This document shows, one piece after another, positions 50,326 through 59,084 of a stretch of DNA of 64,000 nt (within the stretch, counting starts at the first letter, position 1; every line of letters starts with the position of its first letter). Under the pieces are notes generated by a model. The model was given only the letters and a program-made list of their open reading frames with translations, was not told where the DNA came from and made no database searches. The DNA is taken from the NCBI RefSeq assembly GCF_900230215.1, contig NZ_LT907982.1:1798001-1862000 (forward strand), read 5' to 3'. The position numbers and the translations under genes were made by a program. Origin of the DNA: Jatrophihabitans sp. GAS493 (GTDB taxonomy: Bacteria; Actinomycetota; Actinomycetes; Mycobacteriales; Jatrophihabitantaceae).

Positions 50326-51804
50326 ATGGTTGGAGGGTCTGAAGTCGACGCATCACCGAAAGTGGCTGCCCTGTTGGCGGCGGTCACGGCGGCGGTCGAC
50401 ACCCTGCTCGACGCCCCGTTGCCGTCGCTGACGTCCACGGAGCTGCTGGAACTGCTGCAGGGCTGGGAGACGCACCGCCGCCGTGAGGTTGCGGTGGAGC
50501 ATCTGCTGCTGTCCGCGGTGATGGGACGAGGGGTGGCCGGTGAATATGGGTTCGCGTCCCCGCAGGCGTTGTTGGTGGGGGTGTTGCGGGTCGATCCAGG
50601 GGAGGCGAAGGCCCGGGTCAGAGCGGCGCAGGACCTCGGTCCGCGGACCGGTCTGACCGGGGAACAACTGGAACCGGTGTTCGGTGAGACCGCGGCCGCG
50701 CAGAAGACGGGGGTGATCTCGGCCGGGCATGCGAAGGTCATCACCACCACGCTGGACGGGTTGAGCGAGGACCTGGACTTCGCCCACGGGGCCCGGGTCC
50801 AGAGCGAATTGGTGGCCCAGGCCCGCTGGTTCACCCCCCGAGACCTCGCAAAGTTGGCGGCGCGGGTGGTGGCCCATCTCGACCCTGACGGCACCGAACC
50901 GTCTGATGCCCGGCAGCAGCGAAACCGGGGGTTCACGTTGGCCCGGCGCCCGGATGGGATGGTCATCCCGACCGGAGCGCTGACCCCGGCCTGCGGCGCT
51001 GCGTTGGAAGCTGTCCTCGACTGTCTCAGCGCACCCACCCCCGCGACCCCCGCCCCGGCCAGCGACACCGATGCCGGTGCCGGCCAGACCGGCACGACGG
51101 GTGGCGCGGCCGGCGACAGCGGCGGTGTCGGTGGCGGGGTGGTGGAACGTGACTCCCGGACCCCGGCGCAACGCCGTCATGACGCGTTGCTGGACTCCTC
51201 CCTCCGACTCCTGGCCGACGGTGGACTACCACCCAGCGGTGGGGTACCGACGACGCTGCTGATCACTATGAGCGACGAACAACTCCGCACCCGCGAGGGT
51301 TACGCGTGCACCCCGCACGGGGACCTGATCTCGGTGGACGAGGCGCTGGGCTTAGCTGATCAGACCGAAATCATCACCACGACCCTGAGCCGCACCGGTG
51401 GGGTGCTGGACGTCGGACGAACGAAACGCTGCGCCACCCCGACGATGCGGCTGGCGTTGTTCGCCCGCGACCGTGGCTGCTGTTTCCCCGGCTGCACCAT
51501 GCCCGCGACCTGGACGCAGGCCCACCACGTCACACCCTGGCAAGACGGCGGCATCACCGCAGTGACCAACACCTGCCTGCTCTGCGGATTCCACCACCGG
51601 ACGTTCCAGAAGATGGGCTGGCAGGTCTACATCAACGACGGCGTCCCCTGGTGGATCCCACCACCCTGGATCGACCCACACCAACAACCCACCCGCAACA
51701 CCCAACACCACCCACCCCCCATACCGATCCTGGTGGGAACGCCGGACGGCGAAGGACTTCTGTCACCACATCCGTCGTCCGTCACCGGAGGTGGAGATGA
51801 CTGA
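50326..51804 (+). CDS. DUF222/HNH endonuclease (13E12 repeat family)
   Basis: 492-residue protein of the actinobacterial 13E12/REP family. The N-terminal DUF222 region (residues ~5-330) contains AALLAAVTAAVDTLLDA, RRREVAVEHLLLSAV, RVDPGEAKARVRAA and GVISAGHAKVITTTLDGLSE, with a Gly/Ala/Thr-rich linker near 245-285. The C-terminal HNH nuclease has zinc cysteines and catalytic His: RDRGCCFPGCTMP, QAHHVTPWQDGG, NTCLLCGFHHR. The tail is Pro/His-rich. These genes are multicopy in many actinobacteria and have a mobile-like distribution; function is unproven. Promoter geometry suggests leaderless expression. Two DnaA boxes lie upstream. Confidence 0.92.
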   Translation: MVGGSEVDASPKVAALLAAVTAAVDTLLDAPLPSLTSTELLELLQGWETHRRREVAVEHLLLSAVMGRGVAGEYGFASPQALLVGVLRVDPGEAKARVRAAQDLGPRTGLTGEQLEPVFGETAAAQKTGVISAGHAKVITTTLDGLSEDLDFAHGARVQSELVAQARWFTPRDLAKLAARVVAHLDPDGTEPSDARQQRNRGFTLARRPDGMVIPTGALTPACGAALEAVLDCLSAPTPATPAPASDTDAGAGQTGTTGGAAGDSGGVGGGVVERDSRTPAQRRHDALLDSSLRLLADGGLPPSGGVPTTLLITMSDEQLRTREGYACTPHGDLISVDEALGLADQTEIITTTLSRTGGVLDVGRTKRCATPTMRLALFARDRGCCFPGCTMPATWTQAHHVTPWQDGGITAVTNTCLLCGFHHRTFQKMGWQVYINDGVPWWIPPPWIDPHQQPTRNTQHHPPPIPILVGTPDGEGLLSPHPSSVTGGGDD

Positions 51805-51903
51805 GCGACTGGTTCGGTCCGCCGTACAACGCTGCGGGTTCGGCCCGGTGGTGCGTTGATCTGTGGGCAGAATCCGTTTGCGTGATGCCGCAGAATCGAC
51901 CAC

Positions 51904-53067
51904 ATGCCTGAGCACATTTCCAAGAAGCTGATCAACTGGGCCTCCATTCTCGAGGAGACCACCCGCAACCAGGCCGTCGCTACCAGCAAGATGCCCTTTA
52001 TTTTTCCGCATGTTGCTCTCATGCCCGATGCGCACCTCGGGAAGGGCGCGACGGTCGGTTCGGTCATCCCGACGCTCGGTGCGATCATCCCGGCCGCAGT
52101 CGGCGTCGACATCGGTTGCGGCATGATGGCCCTCCGTACCCAGTTCACGAAGACGGATCTGCCGGCGGATCTGAGCGACCTGCATACCGCGATTAGTTCG
52201 GCTATCCCGCTGAGTGCCGGCAAGTACAACGCGCGCGTCAGCGAGACCGCGACCCCCTGGGTCAGCGAACTCAAGCAGACGGACGGAGTAACACAGGCCG
52301 ACGCCGTCGCGCCGAACTGGCGTCTCCAACTCGGGTCGCTGGGCTCGGGGAACCACTTCATCGAGGTCAGCCTCGACGAGCAGGATCGTGTCTGGCTATT
52401 TCTCCACTCGGGTTCTCGTGGCGTGGGCAACAAGCTGGCCCAGAAGCACATCAAGGTCGCGCAGGCCCAGTGCGTTCGCCGTTGGATCTCGCTCCCGGAC
52501 CCCGATCTGGCCTACCTGGTGCAGGGCGAGCCCGAGTTCAGCTCCTACCTGCAGGCGTTGAACTGGGCGCAGAAATTCGCCTACCTCAACCGTGAGGAGA
52601 TGATGGATCGCGTCGTCAGCTGTGTCGGCGAGTTCCTCGGTCAGCCGGTCCAGACTGAGGAGGAGATCAACTGCCATCACAACTACACCAAGCGTGAGCA
52701 CCATTTCGGCAAGGACGTCTGGCTCTCCCGGAAGGGAGCGATCGACGCCGGTGTCGGAGTGCCGGGCCTTATCCCGGGCAGCATGGGAGCGGCCTCGTAT
52801 GTCGTAGTGGGTAAGGGGAATCCGGTCTCGCTGAACAGTTCGCCGCACGGTGCCGGCCGTAACTTCTCCCGTGCGGCAGCGCGGAAGCGATTCACTCGCG
52901 ATGACCTCGACGAGCGGATGGTCGGCATCGCCTGGGGGCGCAGCAACGCGTTTCTGGACGAACACCCCGATGCCTACAAGGACATCGACGTGGTCATGCA
53001 CGACGCGGCCGACCTGGTCACGGTTCAGCACACGCTGCGCCAGATCGTCAACGTCAAGGGCGACTAG
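51904..53067 (+). CDS. rtcB: RtcB-family RNA-splicing ligase
   Basis: 387-residue RtcB-type ligase, which joins RNA 2',3'-cyclic phosphate (or 3'-phosphate) to 5'-OH ends using GTP and Mn2+. Motifs: MPDAHLGKGATVGSVIPT, GVDIGCGM (metal Asp and Cys), GSLGSGNHFIEV, LHSGSRGVGNKLA, NCHHNYT, GLIPGSMGAASYVV and the guanylylation His in SPHGAGRNFSR. Length is that of short RtcB homologs. No archease or RtcR activator gene is near, so it probably functions alone in RNA repair or ribosome rescue. A GACCCGC/GCGGGTC hairpin follows. Confidence 0.93.
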   Translation: MPEHISKKLINWASILEETTRNQAVATSKMPFIFPHVALMPDAHLGKGATVGSVIPTLGAIIPAAVGVDIGCGMMALRTQFTKTDLPADLSDLHTAISSAIPLSAGKYNARVSETATPWVSELKQTDGVTQADAVAPNWRLQLGSLGSGNHFIEVSLDEQDRVWLFLHSGSRGVGNKLAQKHIKVAQAQCVRRWISLPDPDLAYLVQGEPEFSSYLQALNWAQKFAYLNREEMMDRVVSCVGEFLGQPVQTEEEINCHHNYTKREHHFGKDVWLSRKGAIDAGVGVPGLIPGSMGAASYVVVGKGNPVSLNSSPHGAGRNFSRAAARKRFTRDDLDERMVGIAWGRSNAFLDEHPDAYKDIDVVMHDAADLVTVQHTLRQIVNVKGD

Positions 53068-53088
53068 CCGGTGACTGACGCCGCGACT

Positions 53089-53120
53089 GACCCGCGATGG
53101 CCTGACAGCCCAAGCGGGTC
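53089..53120 (+). terminator. Hairpin terminator after rtcB
   Basis: Stem GACCCGC (53089-53095)/GCGGGTC (53114-53120) with an 18-nt loop begins 21 bp after the rtcB stop. Short but perfect. Confidence 0.45.
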
Positions 53121-53194
53121 GTGCCGCCGCCGGTCCTGCGTCTCTGCGCACCATCGCAACGAGATACAGGGCCGTGCGGCGATCGCGAAAATCT

Positions 53195-53235
53195 CGCCGA
53201 CGGGTCAGTCGCCGAGGGAGATCGACCCGTCGGCG
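53195..53235. terminator. Second hairpin, overlapping the VOC gene end
   Basis: A perfect 12-bp stem, CGCCGACGGGTC (53195-53206) and GACCCGTCGGCG (53224-53235), has a 17-nt loop and contains the stop codon and last codons of the VOC gene. It can act on transcripts arriving from rtcB. Confidence 0.5.
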
Positions 53236-53627
53236 GCGATCGTCCAGAACGGGTTGTGCGCAACCTCCCACGGGTGACCGTCGGGATCGAGGAATAGCCC
53301 GGAGTAGCCACCCCAGAACGTCTCGGCGCCGGCCCGGCCGATTCGACCCCCGGCCGCTTCCGCTTCGATCAGCAGTGCGTCTACCTCGGCCGGTGAGCGC
53401 AGATTCTGGGCGACGGTGACGCCGCCCCAGCCGCCGTTGTCCTCGACGGCGCTGTCGGCGGCCAACTCGGCCCGCGACCAGAGTCCGAGGACCATCCCAC
53501 CGGCCTGGAAGAAGACCACACCATCCTCCGGTTTGGACGTGCTTCGCCAACCGAGGGTTTCGTAGAATGCCCTCGCCCGGGCCAGGTCACTCACCCCGAG
53601 GGTCACCAGACTGATTCGTTGTTCCAT
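53205..53627 (-). CDS. VOC (glyoxalase/bleomycin resistance) family protein
   Basis: 140-residue vicinal-oxygen-chelate protein with the paired beta-alpha-beta-beta-beta modules: RISLVTLGVSDLARARAFYE, VVFFQAGGMVLGLWSRAEL, then VDALLIEAEAAGGRIGRAGA, GYSGLFLDPDGHPWEVAHNP. The DPDGHPWE motif supplies the last metal ligand. Such single-domain proteins serve as dioxygenases, isomerases or binding/resistance proteins; specificity is not predictable. ATG at 53627, no operon partner. Confidence 0.9.
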   Translation of the reverse strand: MEQRISLVTLGVSDLARARAFYETLGWRSTSKPEDGVVFFQAGGMVLGLWSRAELAADSAVEDNGGWGGVTVAQNLRSPAEVDALLIEAEAAGGRIGRAGAETFWGGYSGLFLDPDGHPWEVAHNPFWTIAADGSISLGD

Positions 53628-53723
53628 GCCTTCGACCCTAACCCGCAGCTAGAATCGGCCGCGAGGGTAAATCAGCCGACGCTCGATTCGACGAGATGGG
53701 CTCACGATCAGAGGATTGCAGTC

Positions 53724-53762
53724 ATGACCGAAGCGCGGCAGGACGCTGGTCGGGATGGCTGA
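53724..53762 (+). CDS. Possible 12-codon leader ORF overlapping the CDF start
   Basis: ATG at 53724, 9 nt after GAGG, opens a 12-codon ORF (MTEARQDAGRDG) whose TGA (53760-53762) lies just inside the start of the metal exporter gene (ATG 53755). The exporter's own ATG has a poor ribosome binding site, so translation may be coupled through this small ORF. Alternatively it marks an old frameshift in the exporter's N-terminus. Confidence 0.35.
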   Translation: MTEARQDAGRDG

Positions 53763-54786
53763 CGAACGTCTTCCGGCGCCTCACTGCGGGTCCGGCCCTG
53801 AATTGAGCCACCCGCACCTTGGCGATCAGCCAGCAAGTCACGCTGATCCGCATTCCCAACACACGGAGTCGGGCTCCGGTCACAGTCATCAGCACGGGGT
53901 CAGCGCTGATGCCGACATCCGCTATCTCACCATCGCGCTCGGACTGATCCTGGCCTTCACGGCCGCCGAAGTGATAACCGCCCTGATCTCTGGGTCACTC
54001 GCTCTGCTGTCGGACGCCGGGCACATGCTGACCGACGCCGCCGCCATCGCCGTCTCGCTCTGGGCCATCCGCCTCGCCGCCCGCCCGGCCCGAGGCGCAT
54101 GGACCTTCGGCTGGAAGCGGGCTGAGATCCTTTCGGCGGCCGTCAACGGTGTCACCCTGCTGGTAGTCAGCGCGCTGGTCGCGGTCGAGTCCGTCCGCCG
54201 TCTCATCGACCCCCCGCACGTCGCCGGCGGCCTCGTCCTGGTCGTCGCGCTGGTCGGTATCGCGGTCAATATCGGCGCCGCCTGGTCGCTGACCAGAGCT
54301 AACCGCACTAGCCTGAACGTTCAGGGCTCGCTCAAGCACGTACTCACCGACCTTTACGGATTCATCGCCACCGCCATCGCGGCTGCGGTCATCATGGCCA
54401 CCGGGTTTCAGCGCGCCGACCCGATCGCCTCGCTGGTCGTCGTTGCACTGATGCTCTACGCAGCCTGGGGCCTGCTACGTGACTCCGGGCGAATCTTGCT
54501 CGAGGTCGCCCCGGAGGGCATGGATCTGCGTGAGATTCGTGGGCATCTGATGGACACCCCGCACGTCTTGGATGTCCATGACCTGCACGTCTGGACCGTG
54601 ACCTCCGATCTACCTGCCCTTTCTGCCCACGTGGTCATCGACGACGCCTGCTTTCACGACGGCCACGTCCCACGGCTGCTCGACGAGATGCAGAGCTGCC
54701 TGGTCGGTCACTTCGACGTCGAGCACTCGACGTTCCAGTTCGAAGAGGCGGCGCACGTCGACCACGAACACGCCGCGCATACCTGA
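53755..54786 (+). CDS. CDF family cation exporter (CzcD/ZnT-like)
   Basis: 343-residue cation diffusion facilitator, exporting Zn2+ (or Co2+/Cd2+) from the cytoplasm by H+ antiport. The His-rich N-terminus (HADPHSQHTESGSGHSHQHG) and His-containing C-terminus (HVDHEHAAHT) likely bind metal. Six TM helices follow: LTIALGLILAFTAAEVITAL first; the metal site residues are in SDAGHMLTDAAAI (TM2) and HVLTDLYGFIA (TM5). The C-terminal cytoplasmic domain (EIRGHLMDTPHVLDVHDLHVW onward) dimerises. The start has little ribosome binding signal, but a small ORF upstream overlaps it. Confidence 0.92.
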   Translation: MADERLPAPHCGSGPELSHPHLGDQPASHADPHSQHTESGSGHSHQHGVSADADIRYLTIALGLILAFTAAEVITALISGSLALLSDAGHMLTDAAAIAVSLWAIRLAARPARGAWTFGWKRAEILSAAVNGVTLLVVSALVAVESVRRLIDPPHVAGGLVLVVALVGIAVNIGAAWSLTRANRTSLNVQGSLKHVLTDLYGFIATAIAAAVIMATGFQRADPIASLVVVALMLYAAWGLLRDSGRILLEVAPEGMDLREIRGHLMDTPHVLDVHDLHVWTVTSDLPALSAHVVIDDACFHDGHVPRLLDEMQSCLVGHFDVEHSTFQFEEAAHVDHEHAAHT

Positions 54787-54925
54787 GCGTCCGCATACCT
54801 GAGCCGGGCCGGTTGCGCCGTTGGTCAATTGTCCGCTTTGGGTTCATCTTCGCGTTGAATTCGGCGTCAACACTCATGCGCAGGTCATTGGCGACGATAT
54901 GAGTGGACGAGATCACCGAGACGGT

Positions 54926-57247
54926 ATGGCTAATCAGAAGACATGCGTGATGGGCATGTTCCGACACGACGGGCGCACGACTTTGTTGAAGCGACACGGC
55001 TGGGTTTCGCCGTTCAGCTACCTGCTGGCGATTCTCGCCACCGGGCTTGCGGTCGTCGCCACTTCGCTGTTCGGCATCAGCTCCGCCGCCGCGGCGGCCG
55101 GCACTTGGGGAGCGGCGCACTACCGCTACCTCGACGGCACGATCTGCAGCAGTGGCTCGGCCAGCACTCCGTTCGCGTCGTGGGACTTCGGCTCGCACAC
55201 CCCCGCGTTCTTACTGACGCCGGTGATCTCCAACGGCAGCATCGACACCGCCGCCCTCCCGTTCGCCGCCACCGGTCGACAGAGCTCAGCCGCGGTGAGC
55301 TCCGGTCAGGACGGCTTCACCTCCGACAGCGACATCGCCACCTACGCCTCGCTGCTCACCCACTACGGCGCAGCCGTCCAGGACGTCGGCAAGGTGGCCG
55401 GCGCCGTCTACGCGAAGTCCGCCTCGCCCGCCACCTCATGTGTCGGTGACAGCAGCGCGCTCCTCACCTCCGCGGCGGCCCTCTCCGGCCCGTACACAAC
55501 GACGCTCACCACCGAACCCTCGCCGCCGGTGATCGGCGCGACGAGCACGCTCACCGCCACCGTCACCGGTGCCACCGGCGTGCCGGTCCCGGGGGTAACG
55601 GTCGCCTTCAACGGCGGGGCGACGAAGCTCAGCACGCCGACCGCCGTCACCAACGGCTCCGGTGTCGCGTCCGTCCGCTTCACGGTGCCGACCGGCATCA
55701 ACGCCCAGTCACTGGCCGTCACCGCAAGCACCTCGGTGTCGATCGGCCTCACCCGAGTCAGTGCGACGGCGACCGCCACCGCGACCAATCCCTCCGGCAG
55801 TGCCGTCGACGCGATCTACGCCGGACCTCCGGTGACGACGCAGACCTCACTCGACATCGTCGTCGATCCGACCGCACACCCGAAGATCTCGGCCGGCACG
55901 GCGAACCGAGCCGTCACCGTTGGCGGGCAGCTGACTCCGACCGCCACGGTCACCGGCATGAACGGGCATCAGGGCACCGCGACCTTCACGATCTTGGGTC
56001 CGCTTCCGCTGGTCGCCGGCTCGCTCTGCGCGTCCGAGCGGGGCTGGAGCGCGAGCACCCCGATCGCGGCCACCAGCGGAGCGCTCGTACTGGGCAACGG
56101 CTCGATCTCCGGCAATCCGTGGAAGGTCACAGCTGCGGGCTGCTATCTCGTGCGGGCCAGCGTCGCCACCACTGACGCCACCCCGCCGGCGTCGGCCGAC
56201 TCCGGCTTCGACTCCGGCAGCACGACGGTCACCGCATTGGCCTCCGCCGCCACGCTCACCCTTGACCGTGCGATCGTCGGCCGCGGACCGGTGAAGGCCG
56301 CCGTCACGGTTACCGCAACAACCGGAATCGCCGGCGAGGTCGTCGCTCGTCTCATCGGCCCGGCCCCGGGAACGCCAGGATCCTGCGCCTCTGTCGACTG
56401 GGGAAGGGCGCCCCAGTCGGCCGCCTTCTCCGCGCCGACGAATGGGGACGGGACGGTGAACCTCGACACCACCGCGATCAGCGCGCCCGGGTGCTATCAG
56501 GTGCAGGGATCGGTGAAGCTGCCGATCGACGGCGTCGGAGTGGCGACCGTTCCCATCAGCCCGCCGGCCAGCGGCGGCGTCATCATCGCGGTTGCTCCAG
56601 TGGTGAGCCAACGTTCAGACCAGCTGTGGAGTACGACCCCCGGCAAGATCGGCACGCACGTGCAGGTGGGCGGCCTCTACGGGCAGGCGGCGCACGTCGC
56701 GGTGCAGATGCTTTATATGCCGGCCGATCCGCTGGGATGTGCCCACGTCGCGTGGGGCCAGGCCCCGGTCGCCTCGGTAGGGACGCCGGTCTCCGTCACC
56801 GGTGACTCCTCGGACATCGCCGTCGGCTCCGGGCTCACCGACAAGACCGGGTGCTATCTGCCGGTGGCCAAGGTGACGATGGACGCCGACGCCTCGATCA
56901 CCGCGGTCGGCCCTCGGGACGGCCACTACAACGCGTTGATCGCTGCGCCGGCGGCACTGAACCAACTACTGACGACCACCTCGCGAAGTGGCGGCAGTGA
57001 CGATCTCTCTGGCTTCTACCGCGCGCTCGTCGGGTTCGCGCTGCTACTCAGCTTCACCGTGCTGGCGGCTGTGTACATCGGTTGGCGGGGCCGTGCACGA
57101 GGCCGCCCCGGCCAACTGCCGAGTGCGTTCCTATCGGATCCCGATTGGCCGGACGACGATCTGCTGCGCGTCGGGCAGACGGTGCTGCCCGGGCGGCCAC
57201 GCCCGGTCGGGCGCCCCGGCGTGAGCGCCGGCAGCCTGCGCCGCTGA
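54926..57247 (+). CDS. Large Ig-like repeat surface protein with C-terminal membrane anchor
   Basis: About 773 residues. Signal/first TM: PFSYLLAILATGLAVVATSL, cut near SSAAAAAG. An N-terminal globular part (ALPFAATG, GDSSALLTSAAALSG) precedes a bacterial Ig-like domain (TLTATVTGATGVPVPGVTVA, LAVTASTSVSIG) and three related modules, each with a paired C (CASERGW, GCYLV; CASVDWG, GCYQV; CAHVAWG, GCYLP), near residues 340-690. A C-terminal TM (YRALVGFALLLSFTVLAAVY) and a short Arg/Pro-rich cytoplasmic tail anchor it. Start ATG 54926 is a choice; no ribosome binding site is clear. Not a recognised enzyme; likely a cell-surface or adhesion protein. Confidence 0.8.
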   Translation: MANQKTCVMGMFRHDGRTTLLKRHGWVSPFSYLLAILATGLAVVATSLFGISSAAAAAGTWGAAHYRYLDGTICSSGSASTPFASWDFGSHTPAFLLTPVISNGSIDTAALPFAATGRQSSAAVSSGQDGFTSDSDIATYASLLTHYGAAVQDVGKVAGAVYAKSASPATSCVGDSSALLTSAAALSGPYTTTLTTEPSPPVIGATSTLTATVTGATGVPVPGVTVAFNGGATKLSTPTAVTNGSGVASVRFTVPTGINAQSLAVTASTSVSIGLTRVSATATATATNPSGSAVDAIYAGPPVTTQTSLDIVVDPTAHPKISAGTANRAVTVGGQLTPTATVTGMNGHQGTATFTILGPLPLVAGSLCASERGWSASTPIAATSGALVLGNGSISGNPWKVTAAGCYLVRASVATTDATPPASADSGFDSGSTTVTALASAATLTLDRAIVGRGPVKAAVTVTATTGIAGEVVARLIGPAPGTPGSCASVDWGRAPQSAAFSAPTNGDGTVNLDTTAISAPGCYQVQGSVKLPIDGVGVATVPISPPASGGVIIAVAPVVSQRSDQLWSTTPGKIGTHVQVGGLYGQAAHVAVQMLYMPADPLGCAHVAWGQAPVASVGTPVSVTGDSSDIAVGSGLTDKTGCYLPVAKVTMDADASITAVGPRDGHYNALIAAPAALNQLLTTTSRSGGSDDLSGFYRALVGFALLLSFTVLAAVYIGWRGRARGRPGQLPSAFLSDPDWPDDDLLRVGQTVLPGRPRPVGRPGVSAGSLRR

Positions 57248-57316
57248 ATCAACCCGGCTAAACCGCTTCGCTCAAGAGCAAGGTAAGAACCTTGATGTTT
57301 ACGTTGAGGTCAACTG

Positions 57317-58099
57317 TTGGACGGCGCGACGCTATCTGCCCGACGTGCCGCAGCGATAGAAATCACAACAGCGGCGCGCATGGCGTCTCGCGACGATCTC
57401 TTCCCGAGGAGGGCGATGTTCCCCGATGTTCCCGACGCCCCCCAACCGTCTGGCCCGTCGAGGCGGCGGCACGCTGTGCTGCGTCACCGGGTGCGCCCGA
57501 CCCCGCGCGGAAGCGGTACCACCACCACCACCAGCCCGGACGCCGCCGTTGACGGCCCACCGGCCGGCGCGCCGAACGTGCGGCCGGTCGATCCGGACGG
57601 AGCGCGCGCTGACCGGGCGAACCGGGAGTGGCCGTCACCGCTGAGTCTGGAGACGGCGCTCACCGACGCTGACGCAGCATTGCGACAGACGCTCATCGAC
57701 TGCCTGAGCGACCCGGCGGTCGACAGCGACGAGCCGAACATGCTGAGCAGCCTCACCGGTGTCCTCTACACCGCGATGAACCCGCCGGACTTCCTGGCCG
57801 TCCGCACTGGCAGTTCAGTGAGCGGGAAGCTCTGGGGTGGTTTCGTCACCGCCGGCTGGGTCGACCATGACGGTACGAATTTCAGCTGGTTCTGTGCCGG
57901 AACCCAACCGCACGCCTACGTCGGGGTCGCGGTGCGGTACGGGGCGCAGACCTGCAGTGAGCAGCAGTTCAGGGCGCGCGAGATCGCGATGACCTACCTG
58001 GTCAAGAGCATCGGGCAGGCCGGCATAGGCGGAGGCAGTCAAGCCGGCGCTCCGCCCTTTCATCTGCCGGTTCACATCAGGCGTGATCACCGATCATGA
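57317..58099 (+). CDS. Hypothetical protein
   Basis: Up to 260 residues, not recognised. The first ~100 residues are Arg/Pro/Thr-rich and poorly structured (RRRHAVLRHRVRPTPRGSGT). The conserved-looking part starts near PLSLETALTDADAALRQTLI and contains FLAVRTGSSVSGKLWGGFV, NFSWFCAGTQPHAYVGVAV and TYLVKSIGQAG, with two Cys. TTG at 57317, 8 nt after GAGG, is the assumed start; ATG at 57380 is an alternative. No signal peptide or TM segment. It follows the surface protein gene and precedes a very small gene. Confidence 0.55.
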   Translation: MDGATLSARRAAAIEITTAARMASRDDLFPRRAMFPDVPDAPQPSGPSRRRHAVLRHRVRPTPRGSGTTTTTSPDAAVDGPPAGAPNVRPVDPDGARADRANREWPSPLSLETALTDADAALRQTLIDCLSDPAVDSDEPNMLSSLTGVLYTAMNPPDFLAVRTGSSVSGKLWGGFVTAGWVDHDGTNFSWFCAGTQPHAYVGVAVRYGAQTCSEQQFRAREIAMTYLVKSIGQAGIGGGSQAGAPPFHLPVHIRRDHRS

Positions 58100-58130
58100 G
58101 TTGTTCACCTTGGCGTCCTACGATGGCGGC

Positions 58131-58295
58131 ATGACCGAAGCAGAGAACCCGGTGATCGAGGCGGTGACCGCCGTGCGCCGAGCCTCACGCGCCGAGCGAG
58201 ACGAGCAGATCGCCAAGGAATTGCGCAACGACGAGCGGGTCAGTGGCGCTCTCGACGCGGAGGAGACGTCCGCGCCCGATGACGCGGCCGAGTAG
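58131..58295 (+). CDS. Small acidic/charged hypothetical protein (54 aa)
   Basis: Opens MTEAENPVIEAVTAVRRASRA and ends VSGALDAEETSAPDDAAE; strongly charged, likely helical. The ATG at 58131 is preceded by TACGAT at 58119-58124, six bases away, a leaderless -10 arrangement; an upstream frame start at 58083 exists but overlaps the previous gene. No known family. Confidence 0.45.
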   Translation: MTEAENPVIEAVTAVRRASRAERDEQIAKELRNDERVSGALDAEETSAPDDAAE

Positions 58296-58332
58296 CACCC
58301 AACCCGATAGGTCGATCTCTCGGGCTAGCTGG

Positions 58333-58842
58333 TCAGCTTGAGACGGTCGGCTTCTTGGCGCAGGCCGGTGCCGGTCGGCTGCGGTTGACCGAGAAGCGGA
58401 AGAAGCCAGTGTTGGGCACGACGACGGAGATAGCGATCGCGCCACTCCCGGGCGCGGCGGCACCGTGCGGGGACGCGATGGGCGGCAGCCCGGAGAGAGT
58501 CAGCAGGTGCGATCCGGCTGCGGTATTGGCCGGCACCCGGTAGACAACCTGCACGATTCCCTGCTTGTCCGCGATGGGAGTCGGCTGGGACTGTGGTCGG
58601 CCGACGAGGCGAACCGCGACCGCGACCTGCGGGGCGAACCCGTGCACCGCGACGGTGATCGTCTCGCCCGGGCTGAGCACCGGAGTTCCCCCCAGCGACG
58701 CCCCGGAGCAGTTGAAGGCACTGAGGTTCGGCACCGGCGTGGGGGCGGCCGGTGGATGCGGCGTCGTGGCCGCGGCGGTACCGCAGGCGACCACCGCGAG
58801 CAGTGGTGCGAGCGGTAGGAGACGGGACGGAAGCCGGCGCAT
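58333..58842 (-). CDS. Putative lipoprotein
   Basis: 169-residue exported protein. The signal peptide RLPSRLLPLAPLLAVVAC ends in lipobox VVAC (Cys near residue 20). Pro/Thr/Ala linker, then an Ig-like or fibronectin-like beta domain: LSPGETITVAVHGFAPQVAV, GIVQVVYRVPANTAAGSHLL, TLSGLPP, with a C-terminal segment GAIAISVVVPNTGFF. No named family. Probably a surface-anchored binding protein; its neighbours are unknown. Confidence 0.75.
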   Translation of the reverse strand: MRRLPSRLLPLAPLLAVVACGTAAATTPHPPAAPTPVPNLSAFNCSGASLGGTPVLSPGETITVAVHGFAPQVAVAVRLVGRPQSQPTPIADKQGIVQVVYRVPANTAAGSHLLTLSGLPPIASPHGAAAPGSGAIAISVVVPNTGFFRFSVNRSRPAPACAKKPTVSS

Positions 58843-59084
58843 GTTCCTCTAATCGGCCGCGGTCCGCGTGAGTCAAGTCACGGGCCCGACCTGGTTGCTT
58901 CACGTCCCTGACGCGTTCTCGTAACGCATCGCGACGTCCGTTCAAATGCACTTAATTTTTATGGCTGAAGTCACGCACGGTGAGGCCTACCTCACGGCGA
59001 AATCGGCATTTCCGGTCGGCTGGGAGGGGGATAGTCGAAGACGAACGACAGAGCGCAATGTACGTGTGCGGGAGGCCCTTGATC

